Assembly: GCF_900102945.1 (NCBI RefSeq)
Contig: NZ_FNGI01000010.1
Coordinates: 62,001-126,000 of the forward strand
Length of the DNA: 64,000 nt
Origin: Modicisalibacter muralis
Lineage (GTDB): Bacteria > Pseudomonadota > Gammaproteobacteria > Pseudomonadales > Halomonadaceae
Reading direction: 5' to 3'
In this document: in pieces, positions 50,387 to 60,020 of the stretch
Numbering within the stretch: position 1 is the first letter of the stretch
Layout: every line of letters starts with the position of its first letter
Program-made: the position numbers and the translations under genes
Notes under the pieces: generated by a model
Told to the model about the DNA's origin: nothing
Seen by the model: the letters and a program-made list of their open reading frames with translations, nothing else
Database searches by the model: none

Positions 50387-50872
50387 ATGCCGTCTTTCGA
50401 TATCGTCTCGGAACTCGACAAGCACGAAGTCACCAACGCGGTGGACCAGGCCAACCGTGAACTCGCCACGCGTTTCGATTTTCGCGGCGTGACCGCCAGC
50501 TTCAGCGAGGAGGGCGACAGCGTGAGCATGGAGGCCGACGCCGATTTCCAACTGCGCCAGATGCTCGACATTCTCAGGGGACGGCTGATCGCCCGGGGCG
50601 TCGACGCCGGCTGCCTGGAAGAACAGGAAGCCGATACCGCAGGCGTGCGCGCGCGTCAGCAGGTATTGCTGCGCCAGGGTATCGACCAGCCGCTGGCCAA
50701 GAAGATCGTCAAGTCGCTCAAGGACGCCAAGCTCAAGGTGCAGGCACAGATTCAGGGCGATAAGGTGCGCGTTACCGGCAAGAAGCGCGACGACCTGCAA
50801 CAGGCCATCGCGCTGCTCAAGGCTGACAAGTCGATCGACCTGCCGCTGCAGTTCAACAATTTCCGCGACTGA
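50387..50872 (+). CDS. YajQ family nucleotide-binding protein
   Basis: A 161-residue protein with two ferredoxin-like domains, [20 protein letters not shown] at the N-terminus, [14 protein letters not shown] in the first domain and [15 protein letters not shown] near the C-terminus. YajQ homologues bind cyclic di-GMP in Xanthomonas and Pseudomonas and modulate transcription. ATG 50387 has GGAG seven bases upstream. The convergent neighbour ends 16 bases beyond. Confidence 0.95.
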   Translation: MPSFDIVSELDKHEVTNAVDQANRELATRFDFRGVTASFSEEGDSVSMEADADFQLRQMLDILRGRLIARGVDAGCLEEQEADTAGVRARQQVLLRQGIDQPLAKKIVKSLKDAKLKVQAQIQGDKVRVTGKKRDDLQQAIALLKADKSIDLPLQFNNFRD

Positions 50873-50887
50873 TGATTAGCGCTCGGT

Positions 50888-51682
50888 TCAGGCCGCCAGT
50901 GTATCGGCGGTAGCGCTCGCCGCCAGACACAGCATGCTCAGGTTGCCGAACATGAAGCTCTCGTGCAGCGTGGTCATCGGCGCGCCCTCGAGCGCTCCCA
51001 CCGCCATCAGCAGTGGCAGGAAATGCTCCGGCGTGGGGTGGGCATGCCGGGCATGCGGCGCGCGGCGTTGCCAGTCGCCGAGCGCCGCGAGATCGCCACG
51101 CTCGGCGACGTCACGCGACCAATCATGGAAGGCCTGCGCCCAGGCGTCGGGCCTCGCATCGCCGGGCTTGCGGTCGCCCAGGTTATGGGTCGCCGAGCCG
51201 GAGCCGATCAGCCAGAGCTCCTCGCGTTCGGCGAAGCGACCCAGTTGCGCCGCCAGTGCCAGGCGTTCGTTATCGCCAAGCGCCATCGGCACGCTGACCG
51301 GCAGCAGCGGGACATCGGCCTCGGGCCATACCAGCGAGAGCGGCGACCAGATGCCATGATCCAGCGGGCGCTTTGAGTCGACCCGCGCCTCGATGCCGTG
51401 GGCCGACAACTGTGCAGAAAGCCGCTCGGCAATGTCGGGCAGCCCTGGCGCCGGGTAGCGTTGCTGGTACATCACCTGTGGAAAGCCATGAAAATCGTGC
51501 AGGGTCTGCGGCTGGGCGGCGCCACCCAGGGTGAGTGTCGGTGTCTCGAAATGCGCCGATACCACCAGCGCCCCGCGCGGACGCGGCAGGCGCTGCCCAA
51601 GTTCGACGAGGAAATCGCGGGCGGGGTGTTCGCTGATGGTCAGACTCGGCGACCCATGGGAAATGAACAGTACGTTGCGCAT
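50888..51682 (-). CDS. LigB/DODA-type extradiol dioxygenase family protein
   Basis: A 264-residue protein of the class III extradiol dioxygenase fold (DODA/YgiD type). The metal-ligand pattern FISHGSPSL near the start, VVSAHFETP and PLDHGIWSPL are present. Relatives open aromatic rings such as DOPA, but YgiD-type proteins in bacteria have mostly undefined substrates. ATG 51682 is preceded by GGGAGAG; the frame upstream is non-homologous. The monocistronic position gives no substrate clue. Confidence 0.87.
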   Translation of the reverse strand: MRNVLFISHGSPSLTISEHPARDFLVELGQRLPRPRGALVVSAHFETPTLTLGGAAQPQTLHDFHGFPQVMYQQRYPAPGLPDIAERLSAQLSAHGIEARVDSKRPLDHGIWSPLSLVWPEADVPLLPVSVPMALGDNERLALAAQLGRFAEREELWLIGSGSATHNLGDRKPGDARPDAWAQAFHDWSRDVAERGDLAALGDWQRRAPHARHAHPTPEHFLPLLMAVGALEGAPMTTLHESFMFGNLSMLCLAASATADTLAA

Positions 51683-51964
51683 GTGACGCTCTCCCGTCAG
51701 GCAGGCCAATCGGTTCGGCCCATTGACCGCAAGCCTAACGCATCCACCGCCGGGAACTAGCCGAGGCAATGGCAATAGACCGTTCACCGCCGGGCAACGT
51801 TGCCGCAGGGCTGACGGTACGAAGATGACGTGGCGATTAAGGTTGCCTAGTCTTGCTATAGGGGTATCTACTTTCATTAAGCTGATCGATTGGCAGTAAG
51901 TCGAGTGGCTGGGCTGTAATGAGGGCGGTTGTCCAGTAGCGACCGCAACGAACGGAGGAGGCGG

Positions 51965-52429
51965 ATGCCGAAACTACAGCATGCCATGTACGCCAGCCTG
52001 GCGGGTGTCAGTTTCGGCCTGGGCGTGGTGGGCCTGTTCGTGCCGCTGATGCCGACCACCTGCTTCATGCTGCTGGCGGTATGGCTGGCCTCCAAGGGTT
52101 CGCCGCGCTTCGCGCTGTGGATTCGTCGGCATCCGCGCTTCGGCCCGCCGATTCGCGCCTGGGAGGGCGAACGCGCGATTCCCCGCCATGCCAAGCGCTT
52201 GGCGGCTGGCATGCTGGCGGTGTCGGCGGCGATCATCGTCTTCACCGTCGATTCCTTATGGCTAAGCGGCATGCTGGTCGTCGGTCTCGCCCTGCTGGCG
52301 CTATGGATCGTCACCAGGCCCGAGCCACGCCGGCTGACGCCAGAGCGCGGCGTGGCACCCTCGGCCATCGAGCCCGCCGCCGACTGCCTTTCCACACAGC
52401 GCCTTTCCACGGAGCGTGTGGGGCGCTGA
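51965..52429 (+). CDS. YbaN family inner-membrane protein (DUF454)
   Basis: A 154-residue membrane protein with the DUF454 pattern: LAGVSFGLGVVGLFVPLMPT and TCFMLLAVWLASKGSPRFA, then WIRRHPRFGPPIRAWEGERA and KRLA, and two closing hydrophobic helices. Function unknown. A perfect AGGAGG lies just before ATG 51965. The last 30 residues are hydrophilic and variable. Confidence 0.87.
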   Translation: MPKLQHAMYASLAGVSFGLGVVGLFVPLMPTTCFMLLAVWLASKGSPRFALWIRRHPRFGPPIRAWEGERAIPRHAKRLAAGMLAVSAAIIVFTVDSLWLSGMLVVGLALLALWIVTRPEPRRLTPERGVAPSAIEPAADCLSTQRLSTERVGR

Positions 52430-52463
52430 TCGCGCGTTGCCTGGCCAAGAGCCGCACATGCCT

Positions 52464-52493
52464 TTGAGACTCCTGCCCTGGGCACCGTACAAT
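52464..52493 (+). promoter_or_regulatory. Promoter of pepN
   Basis: TTGAGA (52464-52469), 18 bases, TACAAT (52488-52493), 32 bases before the start codon. Confidence 0.55.
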
Positions 52494-52525
52494 GCTCGGT
52501 AATCTTGCACAGGAGTTCTCGAACG

Positions 52526-55174
52526 ATGACTGAACCGCAGCCGGTTTATTTAAAGGATTATCAGCCGCCCGCTTTCCGGATCACCCATACCGAGCTCAAG
52601 TTCGATCTGGCGCCATCGAATACCCGTGTCACGGCGCTACTGCATCTTGAACGCCACCCGGACAGTCAACCCGGCCTGCCGTTGATCCTCGATGGCGAAA
52701 AGCTCTCCTTGCAGCGCATCGCCATCGACGGCCAGGAGCTTCAGGAAGGCGAGTATCGGCTCGATGCCGAGACGCTGACCATCGAGGACGCCCCGGATCG
52801 TCTGCGCCTGGAGACCGAGGTCGAGATCGACCCCGCCGCCAATACCGCGCTGGAGGGGCTGTATCTCTCCAACGGCATGTTCTGCACCCAGTGCGAGGCC
52901 CAGGGCTTCCGGCGCATCACCTATTATCTGGATCGCCCCGATGTCATGGCGACCTTCTCGACCACGGTGATCGGCGATCGCGAGCAGCTGCCGGTGCTGC
53001 TTTCCAACGGCAACCCGGTGGAGCGTGGCGAGCTACCGAATGGCAAGCATTTTGCCACCTGGGAAGACCCGCACCCCAAACCCAGCTACCTGTTCGCAGT
53101 GGTCGCCGGGTCGCTCGAGAAGGTCGAGGATCACTTCACCACCATGAGCGGTCGCGAGGTGCTGTTGCAGATTTGGGTCGAGCCCGAAAACCTCGACAAG
53201 ACCGAGCACGCCATGCGCTCGCTCAAGGCGGCGATGGTCTGGGATGAACAGACCTATGGTCGCGAATACGATCTCGATCTGTTCATGATCGTTGCCGTCA
53301 ACGATTTCAACATGGGCGCGATGGAGAACAAGGGCCTCAATATCTTCAACAGCGCGGCGGTGCTGACGCATCCGCAGACCGCCACCGATGCCGCCTACCA
53401 GCGCGTCGAGGGCGTGGTCGGCCATGAGTATTTTCACAACTGGTCGGGCAATCGCGTGACCTGTCGCGACTGGTTCCAGCTCTCGCTCAAGGAGGGCTTC
53501 ACGGTCTTTCGCGATCAGAGCTTCTCGGCCGATATGAACTCGGCGCCGGTCAAGCGTATCGAGGATGTGTCCTATCTGCGCACCGCGCAGTTCGCCGAGG
53601 ACGCCGGTCCCACCGCGCATCCGGTGCGCCCGGATCATTACATCGAGATTTCCAACTTCTACACCCTGACCATCTACGAGAAGGGCTCGGAGATCGTGCG
53701 CATGCTGCGCAACCTGCTGGGCTGGGATACTTTCCGCCAGGGCTCGGATCTCTACTTCGCGCGCTTCGACGGCCAGGCGGTGACCATCGAGGATTTCGTC
53801 GGCTGCATGGCCGAGGTCTCGGGGCTCGATCTGACCCAGTTCATGCTCTGGTATTCCCAGGCCGGCACGCCGGAGATCGACGCCCACGGCGAGTACGATT
53901 ACGCCAAGGCCGAATACCACCTGACCTTGCGCCAGCGCACCCCGGCCACGCCCGGCCAGCCCAACAAGCAACCGCTGCATATCCCCGTGCGCATCGGTTT
54001 GGTCGGCACCAAGTCCGGCGAGGATCTGGCGCTGACCCTGAATGGGTCACAAGGCAAGCAGAGCCTGAGCGAGGGCGGCGTGCTGCACCTGCGCGAAGCG
54101 GAGCAGACGTTCGTGCTCAGCGATGTCGCCGAGGCACCGGTACCTTCGCTGCTGCGCGGCTTTTCCGCGCCGGTCAAGCTGCGCTTCCCCTATGGCCGCG
54201 AGGATCTGTCGTTCCTGTTGCAACACGACGTCGACGGCTTCAACCGCTGGGATGCCGGCCAGCGCCTGGCCATGCTGGCATTGGACGACCTGATCGCCGC
54301 GCATCGCAATGGCGTGGAAAAGGTCATGGATGTCCGCTTGACCGAAGCCTTCCGTGGCCTGTTGACCGCGCCGGAGGAAGATCAGGCGGTACTCGCCGAA
54401 ATGCTCACGCTGCCCTCCGAGGCGTATATCGCCGAGCAGCAGCCGGTGGTCGATGTCGATGCCATCCACGCCGCGCGAGTCTTCGTCAAGCAGTCGCTGG
54501 CCGTCGCCCTGCGTGACGAATTCCTGGCGATATACCAGGCGAATCAGTCCGATGCCGTCTACGCGCCGAGTGCCGAGCAGATCGCGCAGCGCAGCCTCAA
54601 GAACGTCGCGCTGTCGTACCTGATGAGCATCGAGGACGAACGCGGTGTCGAGCTCGCTCAACAGCAGTTCGAGGCCGGCCACAACATGACCGACGTGCGC
54701 GCCGCGCTGACCTTGCTTGTGCATAGCTCGCGCAGCGATATCGCCGAGCCGGCACTGCGGGCGTTCGGCGAGAAGTGGGCGCATGATCCGCTGGTCATGG
54801 ACCAATGGTTCAGCATCCAGGTCACCCGGCCGCAGCCCGATGCGCTGGATCGCGTCAAATACCTGATGGCGCATCCGGCGTTCTCGCTCAAGAACCCCAA
54901 TCGGGTGCGCGCGCTGATCGGCGCCTTCGTCAACCAGAACCGTATCAACTTCCATCGTCTGGACGGCGAGGGCTACGAGCTGCTGGCCGATGTGGTCATC
55001 AAGCTCAACAAGCTCAACCCCGAGATCGCCGCGCGCATCATCACGCCGCTGACGCGCTGGCGGCGCTTCGACGAGCAGCGCCAGGCACTGATGAAGGCGC
55101 AGCTCGAACGCATTCGCGCCGAGGACCTATCGCCGAATGTCTTCGAGATCGTCGAGAAGGCGCTGGCAGAGTGA
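52526..55174 (+). CDS. pepN: Aminopeptidase N
   Basis: A broad-specificity M1 zinc aminopeptidase for the last steps of cytoplasmic protein breakdown. The 882 residues carry the substrate-binding GAMEN motif (about 264-268) and the zinc site VVGHEYFHNWSGNRVTCRDW (HExxH about 300-304 with the distal Glu downstream), at positions close to E. coli PepN. The length is standard. ATG 52526 follows CAGGAG. A LysR regulator gene starts 18 bases after the stop, close enough for partial read-through. Confidence 0.97.
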   Translation: MTEPQPVYLKDYQPPAFRITHTELKFDLAPSNTRVTALLHLERHPDSQPGLPLILDGEKLSLQRIAIDGQELQEGEYRLDAETLTIEDAPDRLRLETEVEIDPAANTALEGLYLSNGMFCTQCEAQGFRRITYYLDRPDVMATFSTTVIGDREQLPVLLSNGNPVERGELPNGKHFATWEDPHPKPSYLFAVVAGSLEKVEDHFTTMSGREVLLQIWVEPENLDKTEHAMRSLKAAMVWDEQTYGREYDLDLFMIVAVNDFNMGAMENKGLNIFNSAAVLTHPQTATDAAYQRVEGVVGHEYFHNWSGNRVTCRDWFQLSLKEGFTVFRDQSFSADMNSAPVKRIEDVSYLRTAQFAEDAGPTAHPVRPDHYIEISNFYTLTIYEKGSEIVRMLRNLLGWDTFRQGSDLYFARFDGQAVTIEDFVGCMAEVSGLDLTQFMLWYSQAGTPEIDAHGEYDYAKAEYHLTLRQRTPATPGQPNKQPLHIPVRIGLVGTKSGEDLALTLNGSQGKQSLSEGGVLHLREAEQTFVLSDVAEAPVPSLLRGFSAPVKLRFPYGREDLSFLLQHDVDGFNRWDAGQRLAMLALDDLIAAHRNGVEKVMDVRLTEAFRGLLTAPEEDQAVLAEMLTLPSEAYIAEQQPVVDVDAIHAARVFVKQSLAVALRDEFLAIYQANQSDAVYAPSAEQIAQRSLKNVALSYLMSIEDERGVELAQQQFEAGHNMTDVRAALTLLVHSSRSDIAEPALRAFGEKWAHDPLVMDQWFSIQVTRPQPDALDRVKYLMAHPAFSLKNPNRVRALIGAFVNQNRINFHRLDGEGYELLADVVIKLNKLNPEIAARIITPLTRWRRFDEQRQALMKAQLERIRAEDLSPNVFEIVEKALAE

Positions 55175-55192
55175 TTTTTCGAGTATGAGGCA

Positions 55193-56158
55193 ATGCTAAG
55201 CGCCAGGGCGTTGGGGTACCTGTACGAGGTGATTCGCCGTGGCTCGGTGCGCCGGGCCGCGGTGTATCTGAACGTGGATGCGTCCGCGATCAGCCGGCAG
55301 ATTCGTGGCCTGGAAGAAGACGTCGGCGTGGCGCTGTGCGAGCGTCACGACGGCGGCATGCGGGCGACCGAGGCGGGTTATTTGCTGATCGATCATTACC
55401 ACCGGCAGAAAGCCGCCGAATCGGCCGCGCTGTCGCGCTTGAATGCGTTGCAGGGGCTACGCAGCGGCGAGGTACGTATCGCGGTAGGCGAGGGCTTCAT
55501 CGCCGACCTGGTCTCCGCGCCACTGCAATCCTTCATGGCACAGCACCCGGGTATCGAACTCGAGGTACGCATGGCCGGCGTCAACGAGGCGATGTCGCTG
55601 GTCAGGGATTTCGAGGTCGACCTGGCACTACTCTATTCTCCGCCCCAGGATCCGGCGCTCGTCAGTCATGCCGAAACCCGTCAGCCGCTGGATCTGATCG
55701 TGCCGCCCCAGCATCCCCTGTTGCAGGAAAAAGGGCCGGTCAGCCTCGCCGAGGTGGCGAAATGGCCGTTGGCGATGATCGACAACTGCACCGGCATGCG
55801 CCAGATGGTCGATCAGGCGGCGCATCAGGAGCGGGTGCACCTGGCGCCGCGCCTGCGCACCAACTCGGTATCGGTACTCAAGAACTTCGTGCGCTCGGGC
55901 ATCGGCGTCACCTTCATGCCGGAATTGACGGTGGTGGAGGAGCTGCGCGGTGGCAAGATCCGTCTGGTGCCCGTGCGCCATTCGATACTCTCCGAGGCGC
56001 GTGCCTGTATCGCCAGCCGCAAGGGACGTGAGCTGACGGTGGCCGTCGAGGCGTGCCTGGAGCATCTGCGACGCGGCTTGCGGTTCTTCAGCGCCGATGC
56101 CCCCCGGCTGCTCGATGAGCGGTGTGGACATAAAGACAACGCCTTGCCCATTGAATAG
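55193..56158 (+). CDS. LysR-family regulator of the TRAP operon
   Basis: A 321-residue LysR regulator: N-terminal winged helix (about 1-60; RGSVRRAAVYLNVDASAISR) and a periplasmic-binding-type effector domain (about 88-300). The DNA-binding motif deviates slightly from the common SVTRAAERLHVSQPALS form. It is followed 80 bases later by the dctPQM genes on the same strand, so it most likely controls that operon; the ligand is presumably the transported compound. Confidence 0.9.
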   Translation: MLSARALGYLYEVIRRGSVRRAAVYLNVDASAISRQIRGLEEDVGVALCERHDGGMRATEAGYLLIDHYHRQKAAESAALSRLNALQGLRSGEVRIAVGEGFIADLVSAPLQSFMAQHPGIELEVRMAGVNEAMSLVRDFEVDLALLYSPPQDPALVSHAETRQPLDLIVPPQHPLLQEKGPVSLAEVAKWPLAMIDNCTGMRQMVDQAAHQERVHLAPRLRTNSVSVLKNFVRSGIGVTFMPELTVVEELRGGKIRLVPVRHSILSEARACIASRKGRELTVAVEACLEHLRRGLRFFSADAPRLLDERCGHKDNALPIE

Positions 56159-56238
56159 TCAACATGACCACGATTAGCGTGGCCGTGCAGGGCCACTACC
56201 GGTCTGCTTCGATAAAAAACAAAGTGGGGAATTACACA

Positions 56239-57279
56239 ATGAGCAAAGGGTTCACTCGACGTCTGACGCTGTTGGGGTCCGCCATGGCATTGAGTCTGGG
56301 CGTTCTGGCGTCTCCCGTGCAGGCAGAAACCATCAACCTGAGCTATAACGGCGCGCCCGATCTGGACAAGAACGCCGTGCATGTGTTCGCCAGTACCTTG
56401 AAATCGCTGGTCGAGAAAAAGACCGATGGCGAGCTGGAGCTCAAGCTCTACCCCAACAGTATGCTGGGTGGCGAGCAGGAGCGCATGGAACAGGTCATCA
56501 ATGCACCGGGGCTGAACATCGCTTCGTTCGCGGGCGTGGCGCCACTGATTCCGGAAATTTATGTCAGTGCGATTCCATTCCTGTTCAAGGACTTCGAGGC
56601 CGCGCGCCAGTTCTTCGATGAAGGCGACTATTGGAAGAACGTTCAGCAGGTGTTCAGCGAGCGGGCCAATGGCGCGAAAATCCTCGCGGTGGTCGAGGAG
56701 GGCGGTTTCCTGGCGTTCACCAACAGTGTGCGCCCGATAGCCGGTCCCGAGGATTTCGAGGGGCTGCGCTTCCGCGCGATGGATCCTAGCCAGGTCGCGC
56801 TCTACGAGGCCTTTGGCGCCTCCGGCACGCCGATTCCCTGGACGGAAACCTACATGGCGCTACGTACCGGCGTGGCCGATGGCCAGATGAATCCGCCGAT
56901 GTACATCATCCTGGGCAGCCTGTACGAGGTTCAGAAATACCTGACGCTGGCCAACATTCAGTATTCGGATCAGTTCCTGGTGGCCAATGGCCAGCTTCTG
57001 GATAGCCTCAGCGATGAGAACCGCAAGGCGCTGATGTCGGCCGTCCACGAGGCCAACCAGATGGCTCGCGTGACCAACCAGGCCAAGGTAGGCGAGCGCC
57101 TTGCCTTCCTGAAGGAACACGGCATGGAAATCATCAACCCCACCGACGCCAATCTCGAGGCGTTGCGCACCCAGGGCCAGCCAGCCTATTTGAATTGGCT
57201 CACCGAAGAGCAGGGCATCGAACAGCGCTGGATCGACATGGCGCTTGAAGACGCTGGCATGACGAAGCTCGCAAACTGA
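56239..57279 (+). CDS. dctP: TRAP transporter substrate-binding protein DctP
   Basis: A 346-residue periplasmic receptor of a TRAP transporter. The signal peptide is about 1-26 (MSKGFTRRLTLLGSAMALSL onward, cleavage near VQA-ET). DctP features are LYPNSMLGGEQERMEQV, IPFLFKDFEAARQFFD, GFLAFTNSVRPIAGPEDFEG (the conserved carboxylate-binding arginine follows in LRFRAM) and GVADGQMNPP. TRAP receptors usually bind organic acids. ATG 56239 has GGGGA upstream and gives a good signal peptide; an ATG 75 bases earlier does not. A strong hairpin separates it from dctQ. Confidence 0.93.
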   Translation: MSKGFTRRLTLLGSAMALSLGVLASPVQAETINLSYNGAPDLDKNAVHVFASTLKSLVEKKTDGELELKLYPNSMLGGEQERMEQVINAPGLNIASFAGVAPLIPEIYVSAIPFLFKDFEAARQFFDEGDYWKNVQQVFSERANGAKILAVVEEGGFLAFTNSVRPIAGPEDFEGLRFRAMDPSQVALYEAFGASGTPIPWTETYMALRTGVADGQMNPPMYIILGSLYEVQKYLTLANIQYSDQFLVANGQLLDSLSDENRKALMSAVHEANQMARVTNQAKVGERLAFLKEHGMEIINPTDANLEALRTQGQPAYLNWLTEEQGIEQRWIDMALEDAGMTKLAN

Positions 57280-57306
57280 TTTTGCGCGCTTCTCGACCGT
57301 GATAGG

Positions 57307-57339
57307 TCGGCGCTGGCTCCAGCCGGGAGTCAGCGCCGA
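57307..57339 (+). repeat. Intercistronic hairpin between dctP and dctQ
   Basis: A 14-base-pair stem (57307-57320 with 57326-57339, one G-U pair) with a five-base loop and no T run. It would favour excess binding protein over the membrane subunits. Confidence 0.75.
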
Positions 57340-57370
57340 TACCCTCCGATGATTTGCTTGCGAGACGATC

Positions 57371-57877
57371 ATGACGAACGGTTTTGCCGTGTGGCGCGAG
57401 CGGTCGCTGACCCTTTCCCGCCGCATTACCTTGTGGATCGCCAGTTCCTTGATGTTGGCAACGGTATTGGTGGTTCTGTATGGCGTGTTGACCCGCTATG
57501 TGCTGGGCGGAGCGCCCATCTGGATGAACGAGCTGGCCCGTTTTCTGACTATCGCCACCGTACTGCTGGCGCTGGGGGCCGTCTGGGTCGAAGGCGCGCA
57601 TATGCGCGTGTCGCTGATCGAGCGTCTGCTGCCACCCAAGCTGGTCAAGGTGCTGGTTTTCTATCAATGGCTGTTGACGCTGTTTCTGGCCGGTGCCGCG
57701 ACCTGGTTGAGCCTGCAATACGCCTTGTCGGCGTCGATGTTCACCACCATGGGGTTGGGGATTAGTCGCGCCATTCCGCTCATGACGTTACCGGTCGGTT
57801 TCGCACTGCTGACCTGGCAGGTTTTGTGTCACGGCCCTCGGGCCTTGCGCACCGAGCTCGAGGAGGTCGGCATATGA
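57371..57877 (+). CDS. dctQ: TRAP transporter small membrane subunit DctQ
   Basis: A 168-residue protein with four membrane helices. The DctQ motif region RYVLGGAPIWMNELARFLTI is followed by LLALGAVWVEGAHMRVSLIE, both typical of the family. It binds the large subunit. The stop overlaps the dctM start by four bases (ATGA). Confidence 0.92.
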   Translation: MTNGFAVWRERSLTLSRRITLWIASSLMLATVLVVLYGVLTRYVLGGAPIWMNELARFLTIATVLLALGAVWVEGAHMRVSLIERLLPPKLVKVLVFYQWLLTLFLAGAATWLSLQYALSASMFTTMGLGISRAIPLMTLPVGFALLTWQVLCHGPRALRTELEEVGI

Positions 57878-59151
57878 TCTGGACCATGTTGGGTGTGTTT
57901 CTCGTTCATGTGCTGTTGGGTCTACCATTGTTTATCGCCTTGCTGACCACGGCGCTGGTGGGGTTTCTGTTCGTCGATCCGGCGATGATCGCGCGCATAG
58001 CGCCGCAGCAGTTTTTCGGCGGAATCAATGTGTTCTCGCTGATGGCGATTCCGTTGTTCATTCTTGCCGGCAACTTGATGAACGCCAGCGGACTGACCGA
58101 ACGCCTGATGCGCCTGGCGCGCTTGATGGTCGGTCATCTGCGCGGCGGCATGGGTCACGTCAATGTGGTATCCAGCGTGTTTTTCGCCGGCGTGAATGGC
58201 TCGGCGGTCGCTGACACCGCGGCATTGGGGCCACTGCTGGTGCCTGCGATGCGCAAGGAAGGTTATTCCACGTCGTTCGCGGCGGGGCTGACCGCGGGTA
58301 GCTCGTTGATCGGGCCGATCATCCCGCCGAGCATCTTCATGATTCTGTATGCCTCCCTGACCAACACCTCGGTGGGCAGCCTGTTCCTGGCGGGTGTGGT
58401 TCCGGGGCTATTGCTTGGCGGGGCCTTCATGCTGATGAATGCCTGGTATGCCCGGCGCAAGCAGTTGTCGGTACGCAGCGAGCGCCCGTCACGCAAGGAG
58501 TTCGGTTCGGCGATGCTGGGTGCCATGCCGGCACTGGTCGCGCCGTTCATCATCGTTGCGGGCATTGTGCTGGGCTTCGTGACACCCACCGAGTCTGGCG
58601 CGCTGATCGTTGCCTACGTGGCATTGTTCGGCCTGATGATGGGTTCGATGCCACTCGCTCGGGTATGGGTGGCGATGCGCGAGACCGCCAAGCTCAGCTC
58701 GGCGATATTCGTCATCATGGCGGTATCCGCCATCGTCAGTTGGCTCTTGTCCTATGCGCAGGTGCCCGCGCAATTCGTCGAATTGCTGACGCCTTACATC
58801 GACAACCCGGTCATGGTGCTGCTGGTGTTGAGCGCGATCACCTTCGTTACCGGTATGTTCATGGAAGAGGTCTCGGCGCTGATGCTGCTCACGCCGATCT
58901 TCATTCCTGTGGCGATGATCGCCGGCATCGATCCGGTGCATCTGGGGGTGATCATTACGCTGAATATCACCATCGCGCTTATCACGCCACCGATGGGTGC
59001 CTGTGTGTTCGTCGCCGCCGCAGTGAGTCGAATCGATATTACTTCGTTGTTCCGGACCATCTGGCCGTTCGTGCTGGTTGCGCTATGCATACTGCTGCTG
59101 TTGATCTTCTTCCCCGCGCTGACACTCTGGCTACCGGCCTTATTGGGATAA
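57874..59151 (+). CDS. dctM: TRAP transporter large permease DctM
   Basis: A 425-residue sodium-coupled permease with about 12 membrane helices. Motifs typical of DctM are IPLFILAGNLMNASGLTERL, HVNVVSSVFFAGVNGSAVAD, GLTAGSSLIGPIIPPSIFMI and TFVTGMFMEEVSALMLLTPI, with GVIITLNITIALITPPMG in the C-terminal half. It follows dctQ with a four-base overlap and precedes the dipeptidase gene by seven bases. Confidence 0.95.
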   Translation: MIWTMLGVFLVHVLLGLPLFIALLTTALVGFLFVDPAMIARIAPQQFFGGINVFSLMAIPLFILAGNLMNASGLTERLMRLARLMVGHLRGGMGHVNVVSSVFFAGVNGSAVADTAALGPLLVPAMRKEGYSTSFAAGLTAGSSLIGPIIPPSIFMILYASLTNTSVGSLFLAGVVPGLLLGGAFMLMNAWYARRKQLSVRSERPSRKEFGSAMLGAMPALVAPFIIVAGIVLGFVTPTESGALIVAYVALFGLMMGSMPLARVWVAMRETAKLSSAIFVIMAVSAIVSWLLSYAQVPAQFVELLTPYIDNPVMVLLVLSAITFVTGMFMEEVSALMLLTPIFIPVAMIAGIDPVHLGVIITLNITIALITPPMGACVFVAAAVSRIDITSLFRTIWPFVLVALCILLLLIFFPALTLWLPALLG

Positions 59152-59158
59152 TGAGCAC

Positions 59159-59908
59159 ATGAATCTGGCTATGACTTACCCGCCCATTCCCACTCGACCG
59201 GAACCCGATTGGTCTCAGGTGACTGCGTTGCCCATCCAGGGCTGCCAATCGCCATTGGTGCCGATGAGCCTGGTACCGCCGCCCGTCGTGATCTATCCCG
59301 TTTATGCCAAGCGCGGCATCCCGGGCGCCGTTGCGGAATGCCATGTACGCCCCGAGGTGCATCGCCGGCTGTTGCAGGCCGCCCGTGGGTTGCCCGAGGG
59401 GTTGTCGCTGGTGTTGCTGGATGCCTGGCGACCGTGGCGAGTCCAGCAGTACCTGTTCGATACGCTCTTCGCAGCGATTCGCGCTAGGCATGGCGAACTG
59501 GATGATGAAAGCCTGCTCGCCCGCACGCGCGAGTTCGTGTCCTTGCCCAGCCGTGACCCCGCCGCGCCGAGCCCCCATCTGACCGGGGGCGCGGTGGACG
59601 TCACCTTATGCGATGAAAACGGGCTGCAACTGGACATGGGAACGGCATTCGATGAAGCGGTGCCGGCGTCGCATAGCGACTATTTCGAATGCCACGCACC
59701 GGCCGACGATGCCCAGCGTCGGGCACGCGACAATCGCCGGCTGCTCTATCACACCATGAGCGAGGCCGGCTTCACCAATCTGCCTAGCGAGTGGTGGCAT
59801 TACGATTTCGGCGACCAACTATGGGCCTGGTATCGCGGCGAAAACGCCGCGCTCTATGGCCCCATCGAGCTCGAAAGCATCGAGGATCACTGGCGTCGGC
59901 AATTGTGA
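59159..59908 (+). CDS. VanX/DdpX-type D-alanyl-D-alanine dipeptidase (M15)
   Basis: A 249-residue zinc metallopeptidase. The M15 motifs are intact: the arginine in LDAWRPWR, the zinc His/Asp in SPHLTGGAVDVTLCD and the catalytic Glu/zinc His in SEWWHYDFGD. No signal peptide, so it is cytoplasmic, as expected for DdpX-like enzymes that hydrolyse imported D-Ala-D-Ala. It is the last gene of the LysR-DctPQM operon, seven bases after dctM. This association suggests a dipeptide from peptidoglycan as substrate. Confidence 0.88.
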   Translation: MNLAMTYPPIPTRPEPDWSQVTALPIQGCQSPLVPMSLVPPPVVIYPVYAKRGIPGAVAECHVRPEVHRRLLQAARGLPEGLSLVLLDAWRPWRVQQYLFDTLFAAIRARHGELDDESLLARTREFVSLPSRDPAAPSPHLTGGAVDVTLCDENGLQLDMGTAFDEAVPASHSDYFECHAPADDAQRRARDNRRLLYHTMSEAGFTNLPSEWWHYDFGDQLWAWYRGENAALYGPIELESIEDHWRRQL

Positions 59909-59954
59909 GCAACCAAAGGCGCTGACGGTGTGACGCGCCGATAGCTGCAAGACG

Positions 59955-59988
59955 ATAAAGGGGCCGCTCTTTCGAGCGGCCCCTTTAT
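59955..59988. terminator. Strong bidirectional terminator
   Basis: Perfect 15-base arms (59955-59969 and 59974-59988) with loop TTTC, AT-rich at both ends of the stem, between the convergent dipeptidase and IalB-like genes. Confidence 0.9.
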
Positions 59989-60020
59989 GCTAGCTGGCGA
60001 TGGCTGGTTCGGCTGCGAAC

